A stretch of DNA of 64,000 bases from Rhizorhabdus wittichii RW1 (GTDB lineage Bacteria > Pseudomonadota > Alphaproteobacteria > Sphingomonadales > Sphingomonadaceae). The stretch is taken from NCBI GenBank assembly GCA_000016765.1, contig CP000699.1:2294001-2358000 (forward strand), written 5' to 3'. A program made the position numbers and the translations under genes. Positions 53,858 through 62,519 of this stretch are shown here, piece after piece (the first letter of the stretch is position 1; each line of letters opens with the position of its first letter). The notes under the pieces were generated by a model. That model was not told the DNA's origin. It saw only the letters and a program-made list of their open reading frames with translations, and ran no database searches.

Positions 53858-55354
53858 TTATGCCAGGTCGACCCAGACCGACTTGGTCTGCTGATAGCCG
53901 CGCAGGCTCTCCATCCCGCTGTCGCGGCCATAGCCGCTGTCCTTGTAGCCGCCGAACGGCACCGCCCAGTGCAGGCGGCGATAGGTGTTGACCCACACCG
54001 CCCCCGCCTCGATCGCCGCCGCCATGCGGTGGGCGCGCTTGAGGTCGTTGGTCCACAGCCCGCAGGCGAGGCCGTAGTTCGAATCATTGGCGATCGCGAC
54101 CGCCTCCTCGGCATCGTCGAACGGCAGCACGCAGGCGACCGGGCCGAAGATCTCCTCGCGCACCGTGCGCGCCTGGTTGTCGAGCCCGGCGAACAAGGTC
54201 GGCTGGACGAAATAGCCGCCGGCATGGGGCGATCCGGCGCCGAACACCGCCTCCCCCGCCCGGCCGCCGCACAGCGCCTCGCCGCCCTCCTGCCGGCCGA
54301 GGTCGAGATAGGACTTCACCTTCTCGAACTGGCGGTCGAGCGCGATCGGACCCATCTGGCTGGCCGCGTCCATCGGGTCGCCGAGCCGGATGCCGGTGAT
54401 GATCTTCACCATCCGCGCGATCATCTCGTCATAGATCGGCCGCTGCACCAGGATGCGCGACCCGGCGATGCACGACTGGCCGGCGGCGCCGTTGAAGATG
54501 CCCATCGTCGTCACGCCGATCGCGGCGGCGTCGAGGTCGGCGTCGGCGAAGACGATGTTGGCCGACTTGCCGCCCAGCTCGAAGCTCAGCGGCTTGATCG
54601 CCTCGGCCGATCGGCGGGTGATCGCCCGCGCGGTCAGGGTCGATCCGGTGAAGCTGATCTTGCCGACGTCGGGATGGCCGGCGATCGCGTCGCCCGCCTC
54701 CGCCCCGAGGCCGGCGACGACGTTGACCACGCCGGGCGGGAAACCCGCCTGCTCGAACAGCTCGGCAAGGACGAGGATCGAGCAGGAGGCGGTCTCGGCC
54801 GGCTTGACGACGACGGTATTCCCCGCCGCCAGCGCCGCGCCAACCTTCGCCGCGAACACCGATCCCGGCGAGTTCCACGGCACGATGATGCCGACCACGC
54901 CGATCGGCTCGCGCTGGACATAGTTCACGCTCGCCGGGCTGACCTGGATCGTCTCGCCATGGATCTTGTCGGCGGCGCCCGCCCAGTAATGGAACATCTG
55001 CGCGATCGCGGGGATGTCGCCGGCGCGGGTGTCGGTGATGATCTTGCCGTTGTCGCGGGTCTCGATGACCGCCAGTTCCTCCAGCCGGGGCCCGACCAGC
55101 TCGGCCACCTTGCGCAGCAGCGCCGCGCGCTGCGCCGCCGCCATCTGCCGCCACGGCCCCCGGAAGGCGCGCTTCGCGGCGGCGACCGCCGCGTCGATGT
55201 CGTCGGCGCGGCCGTCGGGGATCTGCGCCCAGACCTGCCCGGTCGCCGGATCGATGCTGTCGATCCAGCCGCCGTTCGCGGCCGGCCGCGACTGGCCGTC
55301 GATCAGATTCTGGAAGCGCCGCACGCGTGTGTCGGCGCGGTCATAGTCCGCCAT
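53858..55354 (-). CDS. NAD-dependent aldehyde dehydrogenase
   Basis: The 498-residue ALDH has Asn161 (VPWNSPG), Glu259 (FELGGKSAN) and nucleophile Cys295 (GAAGQSCIAGSR), with FTGSTLTA as NAD loop. It follows the Zn-alcohol dehydrogenase gene by 18 bp, so the pair would oxidise an alcohol via aldehyde to acid. It is a second, clearly different ALDH from the one at 25055. The product acid could feed the acyl-CoA ligase at 31564 or another ligase. Confidence 0.94.
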   Translation of the reverse strand: MADYDRADTRVRRFQNLIDGQSRPAANGGWIDSIDPATGQVWAQIPDGRADDIDAAVAAAKRAFRGPWRQMAAAQRAALLRKVAELVGPRLEELAVIETRDNGKIITDTRAGDIPAIAQMFHYWAGAADKIHGETIQVSPASVNYVQREPIGVVGIIVPWNSPGSVFAAKVGAALAAGNTVVVKPAETASCSILVLAELFEQAGFPPGVVNVVAGLGAEAGDAIAGHPDVGKISFTGSTLTARAITRRSAEAIKPLSFELGGKSANIVFADADLDAAAIGVTTMGIFNGAAGQSCIAGSRILVQRPIYDEMIARMVKIITGIRLGDPMDAASQMGPIALDRQFEKVKSYLDLGRQEGGEALCGGRAGEAVFGAGSPHAGGYFVQPTLFAGLDNQARTVREEIFGPVACVLPFDDAEEAVAIANDSNYGLACGLWTNDLKRAHRMAAAIEAGAVWVNTYRRLHWAVPFGGYKDSGYGRDSGMESLRGYQQTKSVWVDLA

Positions 55355-55372
55355 GTCGTCTCCCCATTCCCG

Positions 55373-56491
55373 TCAGAGCAAGGCGCGGTCGATCGCGACC
55401 ACGGTCTTCGCGGTCTGCGCCCGGTCGGCCTCGGCGATCGCTTCGCCGATGTCGTCGAAATCGAAGGTCTTCCCCACCAACTCGTCAAGCTTGAGCATGC
55501 CGCGCTCGTAGAGGCCGACGATGCGCGGAATCTCCCGCCCCGGGATATTGCCGCCGCCGAGGCAGCCCATCAGCTTGCGCTCGCCGAACAGCAGCCCGGC
55601 ATTGACCGAGACGTCCGACGCCCAGGGCACGCCGCCGATCATCACCGTCGTCCCGCCGCGCCCGGTGAAGCCGACCGCCTGGCGGATCAGCGCATGGTTG
55701 CCGACCACCTCGAAGGCGAAGTCGACGCCGCGCGGCTGGAGCGCCTTGACCGCGGCGTCGACCTCGGCCGGATCGCCGCCGCTCTGGATCAGGTCGGTCG
55801 CGCCCATGTTCGATGCGATGTCGAGCTTCGCCCGGTTGGTGTCGATCGCGATGATCCGCGAGGCACCGGCGATCCGCGCGCCCTGGATCACGTTGAGGCC
55901 GACGCCGCCGCAGCCGATCACCGCGACGCTGGTCCCCGGCGTCACCTTGGCGACGTTGAACACCGCGCCGAGCCCGGTCGTCACCGAACAGGCGCAGAAG
56001 CAGAGCCGGTCGAGCGGCAGGTGCGGCGCGACCTTGACCAGCATCGCCTCCCGCATCACCGCATATTCGGCGAGCGAGCCGACCCCGACCATCGGGAAGA
56101 CCATGCGGCCGTCCTGCGAGAAGCGGGTCGAATCGTCGGCCATGCGCCCGACCGCGCTCTTGAACTCGGGGCCGTCGCAGAACTGGAGCTTGCCGCTGTT
56201 GCACGGGTCGCAATGGCCGCAGGGCCCGAACATCGCCATCACGACATGATCGCCGCGCTTGAGGTCGCGGACGCCGGGCCCGACCGCCTCGACCACGCCC
56301 GCGCCCTCATGGCCCAGGATGACGGGCCGGTCCTTGCCGACATTGCTGCGGTTGTGGACGACATGGAGGTCCGACCCGCAGATGCCCGAGGCGGCGATCC
56401 GGACCAGCACCTCGCCGAAGCGAGGCTCCTCGACCGCGACCTCTTCCAGTCGGGGGGTATTACTGTCTTGGTGCAACAGGGCTGCGCGCAT
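55373..56491 (-). CDS. Zinc-dependent alcohol dehydrogenase (MDR, class III-like)
   Basis: The 372-residue MDR enzyme has catalytic zinc ligands Cys38 (GICGSDLH), His61-Glu62 (GHEGAG) and Cys168 (ACSVTTGLG); structural zinc is held by Cys91, Cys94, Cys97 and Cys105, and NAD by GCGGVG (193-198). The start at 56491 has GGAGAG upstream. It is the first gene of the adh/aldh operon. The promoter region shared with the divergent MFS gene has shared operator site 5 and two GATAATATC palindromes. Confidence 0.94.
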   Translation of the reverse strand: MRAALLHQDSNTPRLEEVAVEEPRFGEVLVRIAASGICGSDLHVVHNRSNVGKDRPVILGHEGAGVVEAVGPGVRDLKRGDHVVMAMFGPCGHCDPCNSGKLQFCDGPEFKSAVGRMADDSTRFSQDGRMVFPMVGVGSLAEYAVMREAMLVKVAPHLPLDRLCFCACSVTTGLGAVFNVAKVTPGTSVAVIGCGGVGLNVIQGARIAGASRIIAIDTNRAKLDIASNMGATDLIQSGGDPAEVDAAVKALQPRGVDFAFEVVGNHALIRQAVGFTGRGGTTVMIGGVPWASDVSVNAGLLFGERKLMGCLGGGNIPGREIPRIVGLYERGMLKLDELVGKTFDFDDIGEAIAEADRAQTAKTVVAIDRALL

Positions 56492-56550
56492 CCGGCTCTC
56501 CTTCCTCGCCTCTCCGGGCAAGCGGCGCGAACCTAACACCACCCCTCTAA

Positions 56551-56567
56551 CCGGACAATCGCTTGTT
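56551..56567 (-). promoter_or_regulatory. Shared operator (site 5) upstream of adh
   Basis: The plus strand reads ACCGGACAATCGCTTGT, 13 of 17 matches to the consensus; the right half is perfect and the left half diverged. It lies 60 bp before the adh start. It is the weakest of the seven sites. Confidence 0.5.
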
Positions 56568-56610
56568 TCCTAAATATCATAATGAGCGCGCTTCAACAGC
56601 CGAAGGAATG

Positions 56611-56633
56611 CCGATAATATCGGATATTATCCG
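56611..56633. promoter_or_regulatory. Two overlapping GATAATATC-type palindromes
   Basis: CCGATAATATCGG (56611-56623) and CGGATATTATCCG (56621-56633) overlap by three bases. Each has 6-bp arms around one base and the same core as the site at 34929. They are in the middle of the adh/MFS divergent region, a position suited to an activator serving both directions. Confidence 0.5.
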
Positions 56634-56680
56634 GCGGTTTTTTCCAGGGACACATCGCCCCGCCCGATCGCAACGAAAGA

Positions 56681-56699
56681 ACCAACCGATCGGTTGACA
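56681..56699 (+). promoter_or_regulatory. Shared operator (site 6) and -35 of the MFS operon
   Basis: ACCAACCGATCGGTTGA includes the perfect 14-bp palindrome CAACCGATCGGTTG (56683-56696). Its end overlaps the -35 hexamer TTGACA (56694-56699), and TAGCCT follows at 17-bp spacing. It matches the consensus at 15 of 17 positions. Confidence 0.75.
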
Positions 56700-56767
56700 G
56701 ACAGGACGGCCCTTTCTAGCCTTCCCGTCCGACGAGAAGCGCGGAGCACCGATCGGGAGAGGCGGGC

Positions 56768-58000
56768 ATGGCGAGCCAGAGTGCCGGCTTGGGCGAATAT
56801 GTCGCGCAGGGGACCACCCCCGTCGCGCGGGCGCGGCGGATGCTGGCGATCTTCGTCATGACGGCGGGCGGCTGCTTCACCGGGCTGATGACCACCGCCC
56901 TGTCGCCCAGCATGGTCGCGATCAAGGCGCATTTCGGGCATGACGCCTCCGCCGCGCTCGTCGCGCAGCTCGTCGTCACCACCGCCAGCCTCGGCGTCGT
57001 GATCGGCGGGCCGGTCGCGGGCTGGCTGATCCAGCGCTTCGGCATCCGCGCCGTGCTGCTGGGGGCGCTGCCCTGCTACGGGCTGTGCGGTTCGGCCGGC
57101 CTGCTGCTCGAAAGCGCGACCGCGCTGTTCGCGTCGCGCTTCGGCCTGGGCTTCTGCGCCGCGACGATCTTCACCGCATCGGTGACCCTGCTCGGCGACA
57201 GCTTCGTCGGCGGCGGGCGATCGCGCGTGCTCGGCTTCAAGACGACGGTGGCGGCGGGCTTCGCGGTGCTGTCGGTGATGCTGTCCGCGCGGATCGCCGA
57301 GGCCGCCGGCTGGCGCGCGCCCTTCGCCCTCTACGGCGCGACCGCGCTGGCGATGATGCTGATCGTCCTGTTCGCGGTCGAGGCCCGCCCGCGCGAGCAG
57401 GCGCGGGCCGTGGCGGCGCCGGCCATGCGCGGGCTGCTGATCCTCTGGCCGGTCTATGCCATCCTGATCGCGATATCGGCGATCACCATCCTGCAACAGA
57501 CGCAGGTGCCGCTGCTGCTCGCATCGGATCATGACGCGCCGCCGACGACGATCGGCTGGGTGATCGCCGGCGGCACCGTCGCCTATACGATCGCGTCGAT
57601 CTTCTACGGCAGCCTCCACGTCCGGCTGGGCCCGCGCCGGATGTTCGCGCTGAACCTGGCGCTGATCGGATCGGGCGTGTCGGTGCTCGGCCTGTCGCAC
57701 GACCTGCTGCTGTCGGCGGCGGGATGCCTGCTGCTGGGATCGGGCGGCGGGCTGATGCAGCCCTATCTGCTCAACGTCCTGCTCGACCGCACCGCCGCCG
57801 AGACGCGCGGCCGGGCGATCGGGCTGGTCTCGCCGGCGATCAACAGCGGCCAGTTCCTCAGTCCGCTGCTGTTCTTCCTGCTGTTCGCCGGGCTGGGCGG
57901 GCACGGCGCCTTCCTGACGATCGGCATCGTCCTGTTCCTGTCGGCGCTGGCCGGGCTGCGCAGCGGCGTGCCGGCCGTCCGCGCCGCGCCGGCCACCTGA
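56768..58000 (+). CDS. MFS transporter
   Basis: The 410-residue permease has about 12 membrane helices, loop motif GGPVAGWLIQRFGIRAV after helix 2 and FGLGFCAATIFTASV in helix 4. It resembles the MFS protein encoded at 42980-44251. It starts the plus-strand operon and is followed after 12 bp by a D-aminoacylase-type gene. Ribosome-binding sequence GGGAGAGG precedes the ATG. The likely role is inner-membrane import of the pathway substrate or a partial product. Confidence 0.92.
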   Translation: MASQSAGLGEYVAQGTTPVARARRMLAIFVMTAGGCFTGLMTTALSPSMVAIKAHFGHDASAALVAQLVVTTASLGVVIGGPVAGWLIQRFGIRAVLLGALPCYGLCGSAGLLLESATALFASRFGLGFCAATIFTASVTLLGDSFVGGGRSRVLGFKTTVAAGFAVLSVMLSARIAEAAGWRAPFALYGATALAMMLIVLFAVEARPREQARAVAAPAMRGLLILWPVYAILIAISAITILQQTQVPLLLASDHDAPPTTIGWVIAGGTVAYTIASIFYGSLHVRLGPRRMFALNLALIGSGVSVLGLSHDLLLSAAGCLLLGSGGGLMQPYLLNVLLDRTAAETRGRAIGLVSPAINSGQFLSPLLFFLLFAGLGGHGAFLTIGIVLFLSALAGLRSGVPAVRAAPAT

Positions 58001-58012
58001 CCGGAGGTTCCC

Positions 58013-59695
58013 ATGTCCTTCGACCTTCTGATCCGCAACGGCACCGTCGTCGACGGCACCGGCGCGCCGCGCTTCGACGCCGACGTCGCGGTGAAGGACG
58101 GCCGCATCGCCGCGATCGGCGCGGTCGCGGGCGACGCCGCCCGCACCATCGACGCGAAGGGCATGATCGTCGCCCCCGGCTTCGTCGATCCGCACACCCA
58201 TTATGACGCCCAGATGTGCTGGGACCCGCTGCTGACCCCGTCGAGCTGGCACGGCGTCACCACGGTGGTGCTCGGCAATTGCGGGGTCGGCGTCGCGCCC
58301 TGCCGGCCCGGGGACCGCGACAAGGCGACCTGGGACCTCGTGAACCTCGAGGCGATCCCCTATGAGACGCTCGCGCAGGGGCTGAGCTGGGACTGGGAAA
58401 GCTTCCCCGACTATATGGACGCCGCCGAGCGGCGCGGCTGCGGGCTCAACCTCGCCTTCCTCGCCCCGCTCGCGCCGTTCCGCCGCTATGTGCTGGGCGA
58501 CGAAGCGATGGAGCGCCCGGCGACGGCGGAGGAGACGACGCGCATCCGCGCGCTGCTGCGCGAGGCGATGGCGGCCGGCGCGGTCGGCTTCTCCTCGACC
58601 CAGGCCCCGTCGCACATCGGCTATCAGGGCAAGCCGCTCGCCAGCGTGCCGGCCAGCGCCGACGAGCTGGTCGCCTATGCCGCCGAACTGGGCGCGATCG
58701 GGCGCGGCGCGATCGAGATGGCGATCGGATCGGTGGCGCCGTGGATGAAGCCCGCCGACTATGAGCTGCTCGACCGCATGCTGGAGGCCAGCCGCGCGCC
58801 GCTGACCTTCCTCGCGCTGATGAAGTTCCTCGACAAGCCCGAGGCGCATCTCCGCGCGATGGAGCAGGTCGCGCCGCTGGTCGCGCGCGGCGCGCGGCCG
58901 CAGATGCATTCGACCAACCTGGTCAGCGACCTCAACCTGCGCGATCCGTTCATGCTGTCGTCCTTCGCGTCGCTGCGCGGCGTGTTCAACCAGCCGCGCG
59001 AGGTGCAGGCGGCGATCTACCGCGATCCCGCCTTCCGCCGGGCGTTCCGCGACGAGATCGCCGAACAGGCCGCCGCCTTCCACGGCGACTGGTCGATGGT
59101 CTGGGTGATCGCGACCGGCCGGGCCGATCTCGAACGGCTGATCGGCCGCACCCTGGTCGAGATCGGCGCAGAGCGCGGGCAGGACCCGCTCGACGCCTTC
59201 TTCGACCTCGCCCTGGAAGACGATCTCGCGACCGCGTTCACCGCCGTCCGCTTCGGCGTGCCGGAGGAATTCCTCGGCGATCCCCGCACCCTGATCGGCC
59301 TGTCCGACGGCGGCGCGCATGTCGGCATATTGTGCAACGCCGGCTACACGACCGAGATGCTCGGCGACCTCGTCCGCCGGCGCGGCCTGCTCGACCTGGA
59401 GACGGCGGTGATGCGGCTGACCTCGGACCCGGCCGACGTCTTCGGCCTGTCCGACCGCGGCCGGCTGAAGCCCGGCCTCGCGGCCGACATCGTCGTCTTC
59501 GACCCCGCGACGGTGGGATCGGACAGCGCCCGGCCGGTGCCGCGCGACGACCTGCCCGGCGGCGCCCGCCGCCTCGTCGTCGAGGCCGAGGGCATCCGCC
59601 ACGTCATCGTCAACGGCGCGATCCTGTTCGAGGACGGCCGCCACAGCGGCGCCTATCCCGGCCGGGTGCTGCGCCCCGGCCGCGCCAGCGCGTGA
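58013..59695 (+). CDS. N-acyl-D-amino-acid deacylase-like amidohydrolase (amidohydrolase_3)
   Basis: The 560-residue protein has metal motif H61-T-H63-YD (VDPHTHYD), NCGVGVAPC, IGLSDGGAHVG and the closing GRLKPGLAADIVVFD. It is a diverged paralogue of the protein encoded at 51715-53448. It lies between the MFS and TauD genes, with 12 and 11 bp spacing. Amide or N-acyl bond hydrolysis is the likely reaction; stereochemistry and substrate are open. Confidence 0.91.
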   Translation: MSFDLLIRNGTVVDGTGAPRFDADVAVKDGRIAAIGAVAGDAARTIDAKGMIVAPGFVDPHTHYDAQMCWDPLLTPSSWHGVTTVVLGNCGVGVAPCRPGDRDKATWDLVNLEAIPYETLAQGLSWDWESFPDYMDAAERRGCGLNLAFLAPLAPFRRYVLGDEAMERPATAEETTRIRALLREAMAAGAVGFSSTQAPSHIGYQGKPLASVPASADELVAYAAELGAIGRGAIEMAIGSVAPWMKPADYELLDRMLEASRAPLTFLALMKFLDKPEAHLRAMEQVAPLVARGARPQMHSTNLVSDLNLRDPFMLSSFASLRGVFNQPREVQAAIYRDPAFRRAFRDEIAEQAAAFHGDWSMVWVIATGRADLERLIGRTLVEIGAERGQDPLDAFFDLALEDDLATAFTAVRFGVPEEFLGDPRTLIGLSDGGAHVGILCNAGYTTEMLGDLVRRRGLLDLETAVMRLTSDPADVFGLSDRGRLKPGLAADIVVFDPATVGSDSARPVPRDDLPGGARRLVVEAEGIRHVIVNGAILFEDGRHSGAYPGRVLRPGRASA

Positions 59696-59706
59696 AGGAG
59701 GCCGCC

Positions 59707-60648
59707 ATGCCGATCGCCATCGAGCGGCTCTCCCCCCATGTCGGCGCGCGAATCACCCTCGATCCCGCCCGGATCGGCGATCCCGCGCTGACCGATGCGT
59801 TGCGCCGGGCCTTCGCCGACCATGGCGTGCTGCTGTTCCCGCGCATCGGCACCTCGCCCGACATCCATGTCGCGCTCAGCCGCTGCTTCGGCACGCTCCA
59901 GGTCCACCCGGTCAACAAGAACCAGGTCGAGGGTTTTCCCGAGGTGGTCGACATGTCCTACACCCCGCCCAGCCGGCCGGGCGACCTGTCCTACCACGCC
60001 GTCTACCGGATCGAGGGGCGCGAGTTGGCCGGCTGGCTGCCCTGGCATTTCGACCTGTCCTACATGGCCGAGATCAACCATGGCAGCATGTTGCGCGCGC
60101 TGGAGGTGCCGCCCGAGGGCGGCCGCACGGGCTTCATGGACCGCATCCGCCTGTACGAGCTGCTGCCCGACGATCTCAAGCGGCGGATCGAGGGGCTCGG
60201 CGTGGTCTATCGCTTCCAGCCCGACATGATGAAGCGCCGCTATTGCCGCCCCGCCGACATGGCGCTGGTGGCGCCGTCGATGAAGGCCGGGATGTTCGAC
60301 GGCGACGTGCTCGACCGCGACTTCCCGCCGGTCGTCCATCCAATGGTCTATACCGAGCGCGACACCGGCCGGAAGGTGCTCAACGTCGCGCCGCTGTTCG
60401 CGGTCGGCATCGCCGGCATGGACGATCCCGAGGGCGACGCGCTGCTCGGCGCGGTGATCGACCATTGCTGCACCGCCGACTTCGCCTATTTCCACCAATG
60501 GGCGGCGGGCGACATGATCCTCTGGGACAATTGGCGCGCCATGCATTCGGCCGAGGGCGTCCCCCCGCACTATCCGCGCCGCATGCAGCGGACCAGCCTG
60601 GCCGGCGATTACGGGCTCGGCCGGGTGCTTGGGAGAGGCGAAGGCTGA
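59707..60648 (+). CDS. TauD/TfdA-family 2-oxoglutarate-dependent dioxygenase
   Basis: The 313-residue Fe(II)/2-oxoglutarate oxygenase has iron ligands His114-x-Asp116 (LPWHFDLSYM) and His280 (WDNWRAMHS), with Arg295 for 2-oxoglutarate. The true start at 59707 has AAGGAGG upstream; the frame upstream lies inside the previous gene. Compared with the copy at 50790 it is longer and its sequence strongly diverged, so the two enzymes probably act on different substrates or opposite enantiomers. It ends the first plus-strand unit, being followed by a REP element. Confidence 0.93.
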   Translation: MPIAIERLSPHVGARITLDPARIGDPALTDALRRAFADHGVLLFPRIGTSPDIHVALSRCFGTLQVHPVNKNQVEGFPEVVDMSYTPPSRPGDLSYHAVYRIEGRELAGWLPWHFDLSYMAEINHGSMLRALEVPPEGGRTGFMDRIRLYELLPDDLKRRIEGLGVVYRFQPDMMKRRYCRPADMALVAPSMKAGMFDGDVLDRDFPPVVHPMVYTERDTGRKVLNVAPLFAVGIAGMDDPEGDALLGAVIDHCCTADFAYFHQWAAGDMILWDNWRAMHSAEGVPPHYPRRMQRTSLAGDYGLGRVLGRGEG

Positions 60649-60660
60649 ACCCACAACAGG

Positions 60661-60746
60661 TCATCCCAGCGGAAGCTGGGATCTCCCTTCTTCATCGTCC
60701 CGTTGGTCACAGGAAGGCAGAGAGATTCCAGCTTCCGCTGGAATGA
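60661..60746. repeat. REPIN: inverted pair of REP-like hairpins
   Basis: TCATCCCAGCGGAAGCTGGGATCTC type arm (60661-60685) and its inverted partner (60722-60746) differ at two positions that keep each hairpin paired. It lies between the TauD gene and the promoter of the cupin gene. It belongs to the same structural group as the repeats at 33030, 44287 and 53743 but with a different stem sequence. Confidence 0.85.
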
Positions 60747-60766
60747 CGCGGATCGGGCGGTTTGGC

Positions 60767-60793
60767 TTGAACCAACCAGTCGCTTGCTATAAT
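60767..60793 (+). promoter_or_regulatory. Sigma-70 promoter with shared operator (site 7) in its spacer
   Basis: TTGAAC (60767-60772) and a perfect TATAAT (60788-60793) are separated by 15 bases, and the operator ACCAACCAGTCGCTTGC (60771-60787) fills that spacer. It matches the consensus at 14 of 17 positions. The location just upstream of the cupin gene (ATG 60824) makes direct repression by promoter occlusion very plausible. Confidence 0.78.
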
Positions 60794-60823
60794 TCTAGAC
60801 GCGATAAGCGATGGAGGGACAGG

Positions 60824-61531
60824 ATGATCAGTGCGACTCTCGAGCAGGCGATGGCGGCGAACCGCGTTCAGAGCGACGGCGTGGCGAGCGCGACCGACTT
60901 CATCGGCGAGCGGCAGATCGACAGCGACACGCCGCAGGCCTTCCTCGTCCGCGCGGGCGCCGGCCATGTCATCCCCGGCCATTTCCACGCGGTCGACCAG
61001 TTCCAGATCTTCGTCGAGGGCAATGCCAAGCTCGGCCGCTTCGAGCTGCATCCCGGATCGATCCACTATACCGACGCCTATACGACCTACGGCCCGATCA
61101 TCGCGACCGAAGAGGGCTATGCCTATTTCACGCTGCGGCCGCTATCGACCACCAGCTATCACCAGATGCCGGCCGAGGCGAAGCTGCTGCGCGAGGTGCG
61201 CCACACGAGCGGGTCGAAGCGGCGGATGCTGATGGGCGAGGTCGACGAGGCGGCCGAGGCGGCGGCGGGCGTCGCGCCGATCTTCACCCAGCCCGACGGG
61301 GTCGGCGCCTATCGGCTCAGCGCCGCGCCGGGCGAGGCGCTCGCCTTCCCCGCCGAGGCGAGCCATGGCCGCTTCCTGCTGGTCATCTCCGGCAGCGCCG
61401 AGGTCGACGGCCGGGCCTACGGCCCCAAATCCTGCCTGTGGGCCGACGAGGGCGAGGCCTTCGCCCCGGTGGTCGCGGGTGGCGAGGGCGTGGTCGCGGT
61501 GCTCGCGGCGTTCGGCAAGCAGGCCGCCTGA
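60824..61531 (+). CDS. Cupin-like protein, two barrels
   Basis: The 235-residue protein appears bicupin: the first barrel has GHVIPGHFHAVDQFQIFVEG (HFHxxDQ.. metal-type motif), and the second has FPAEASHGRFLLVISGSAEV. The start at 60824 has GGAGGGACAGG upstream and follows a strong promoter. It is larger than the operon cupin at 50284 but takes the same relative place in the parallel gene set. A metal-dependent isomerase, dioxygenase or ligand-binding role is possible. The next gene, 16 bp downstream, is an alpha/beta hydrolase. Confidence 0.8.
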   Translation: MISATLEQAMAANRVQSDGVASATDFIGERQIDSDTPQAFLVRAGAGHVIPGHFHAVDQFQIFVEGNAKLGRFELHPGSIHYTDAYTTYGPIIATEEGYAYFTLRPLSTTSYHQMPAEAKLLREVRHTSGSKRRMLMGEVDEAAEAAAGVAPIFTQPDGVGAYRLSAAPGEALAFPAEASHGRFLLVISGSAEVDGRAYGPKSCLWADEGEAFAPVVAGGEGVVAVLAAFGKQAA

Positions 61532-61547
61532 TCCGGCCATCCAGCGC

Positions 61548-62519
61548 ATGACATCGACAGCAGCGGGCGGGCCGGCCTGGTTCCGCGACGCGCTCGCCTG
61601 CACGCCCGAACGCGGGACGGTGCAGGCCGAAGGCGCGACCATCGAGACATTGGCCTGGGGCGATCCGGCGAAGCCCGGCCTGTTCCTGCTCCACGGCGGC
61701 GCGGCGCATGCCGACTGGTGGAGCTTCATCGCGCCGATGTTCGCCGACCGCTACCGCGTCGTCGCCTTCTCCTGGTCGGGGATGGGCAGGTCCGACTGGC
61801 GCGAGCTTTATTCGATCCACGGCTTCGCGCGCGAGGCTGTCGCGGTCGCGCAGGCGACGGGGCTGCTCGACGGGCCGGCGCCGCCGATCTGGATGGCGCA
61901 CAGCTTTGGCGGCCACCCGTCGCTGGTCGCCGCCGTCGAGATGCCCGAGGCGCTGTCGGCGCTGATCCTGATCGACACGGGCGGCTTTCCCGCGCCGGGC
62001 GTGGTCGAGAATTTCGTCTATTCGACCCGCGCCTCGCCGGTGTTCGCGACACGCGAGGAGGCGCTCGCCCGTTTCCGCTTCGTGCCGCCCGACCGCGACG
62101 CGCCCGCCTTCGTCCGCGACTATGTGGCGGAGCGGTCGATCGCCGAGCAGGGCGGCGACCGGCCCGGCTGGCGCTGGCGCTTCGACTTCTCGATGTGGAG
62201 CCGGCTCGACCGCGAGCCGGACATGCTGGAGCTGCTGGCGACGGCCGACGTGCCGATCGCCTTCATCCTGGGCGGCGAGACCCAGATCATGGCCGACGAC
62301 GCCGCCGACCGGATCCGCGAGCTCCGCCCCCGCTTCACCCCGATCGCGACGGTGCCCGACGCGGGCCACCATGTCATGATCGACCATCCGCTGGCCTTCG
62401 TCGCGGCGGTCAACGGGCTGCTGTCGGCCTGGCCGGAGAAGATGGCGGTCGGCCCCGGGGCAAGCCCGCTCTCAGTCGCCGCGAGCGGGAAATATCCTGA
62501 TCCGATCGCCGCGAAATGA
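61548..62519 (+). CDS. Alpha/beta hydrolase
   Basis: The 323-residue alpha/beta-fold hydrolase has the oxyanion HGGAAHADWW, nucleophile Ser119 in MAHSFGGH and the C-terminal His in DAGHHVMIDHP. The start at 61548 follows the cupin stop by 16 bp. The last 15 residues (after about PGASPLS) lie in DNA that is also the 3' end of the opposite-strand gene; the overlap of 48 bp is unusual here. It probably hydrolyses an ester, lactone or C-C bond in the pathway. Confidence 0.9.
   Translation: MTSTAAGGPAWFRDALACTPERGTVQAEGATIETLAWGDPAKPGLFLLHGGAAHADWWSFIAPMFADRYRVVAFSWSGMGRSDWRELYSIHGFAREAVAVAQATGLLDGPAPPIWMAHSFGGHPSLVAAVEMPEALSALILIDTGGFPAPGVVENFVYSTRASPVFATREEALARFRFVPPDRDAPAFVRDYVAERSIAEQGGDRPGWRWRFDFSMWSRLDREPDMLELLATADVPIAFILGGETQIMADDAADRIRELRPRFTPIATVPDAGHHVMIDHPLAFVAAVNGLLSAWPEKMAVGPGASPLSVAASGKYPDPIAAK

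Noticed and set aside
56627-59644. A 1005-codon open frame on the minus strand opposite the MFS and D-aminoacylase genes
   Set aside because: It has repetitive Arg/Gln/Asp-rich composition, no domain, and covers two well-supported genes; it is an artefact of high GC at third codon positions.
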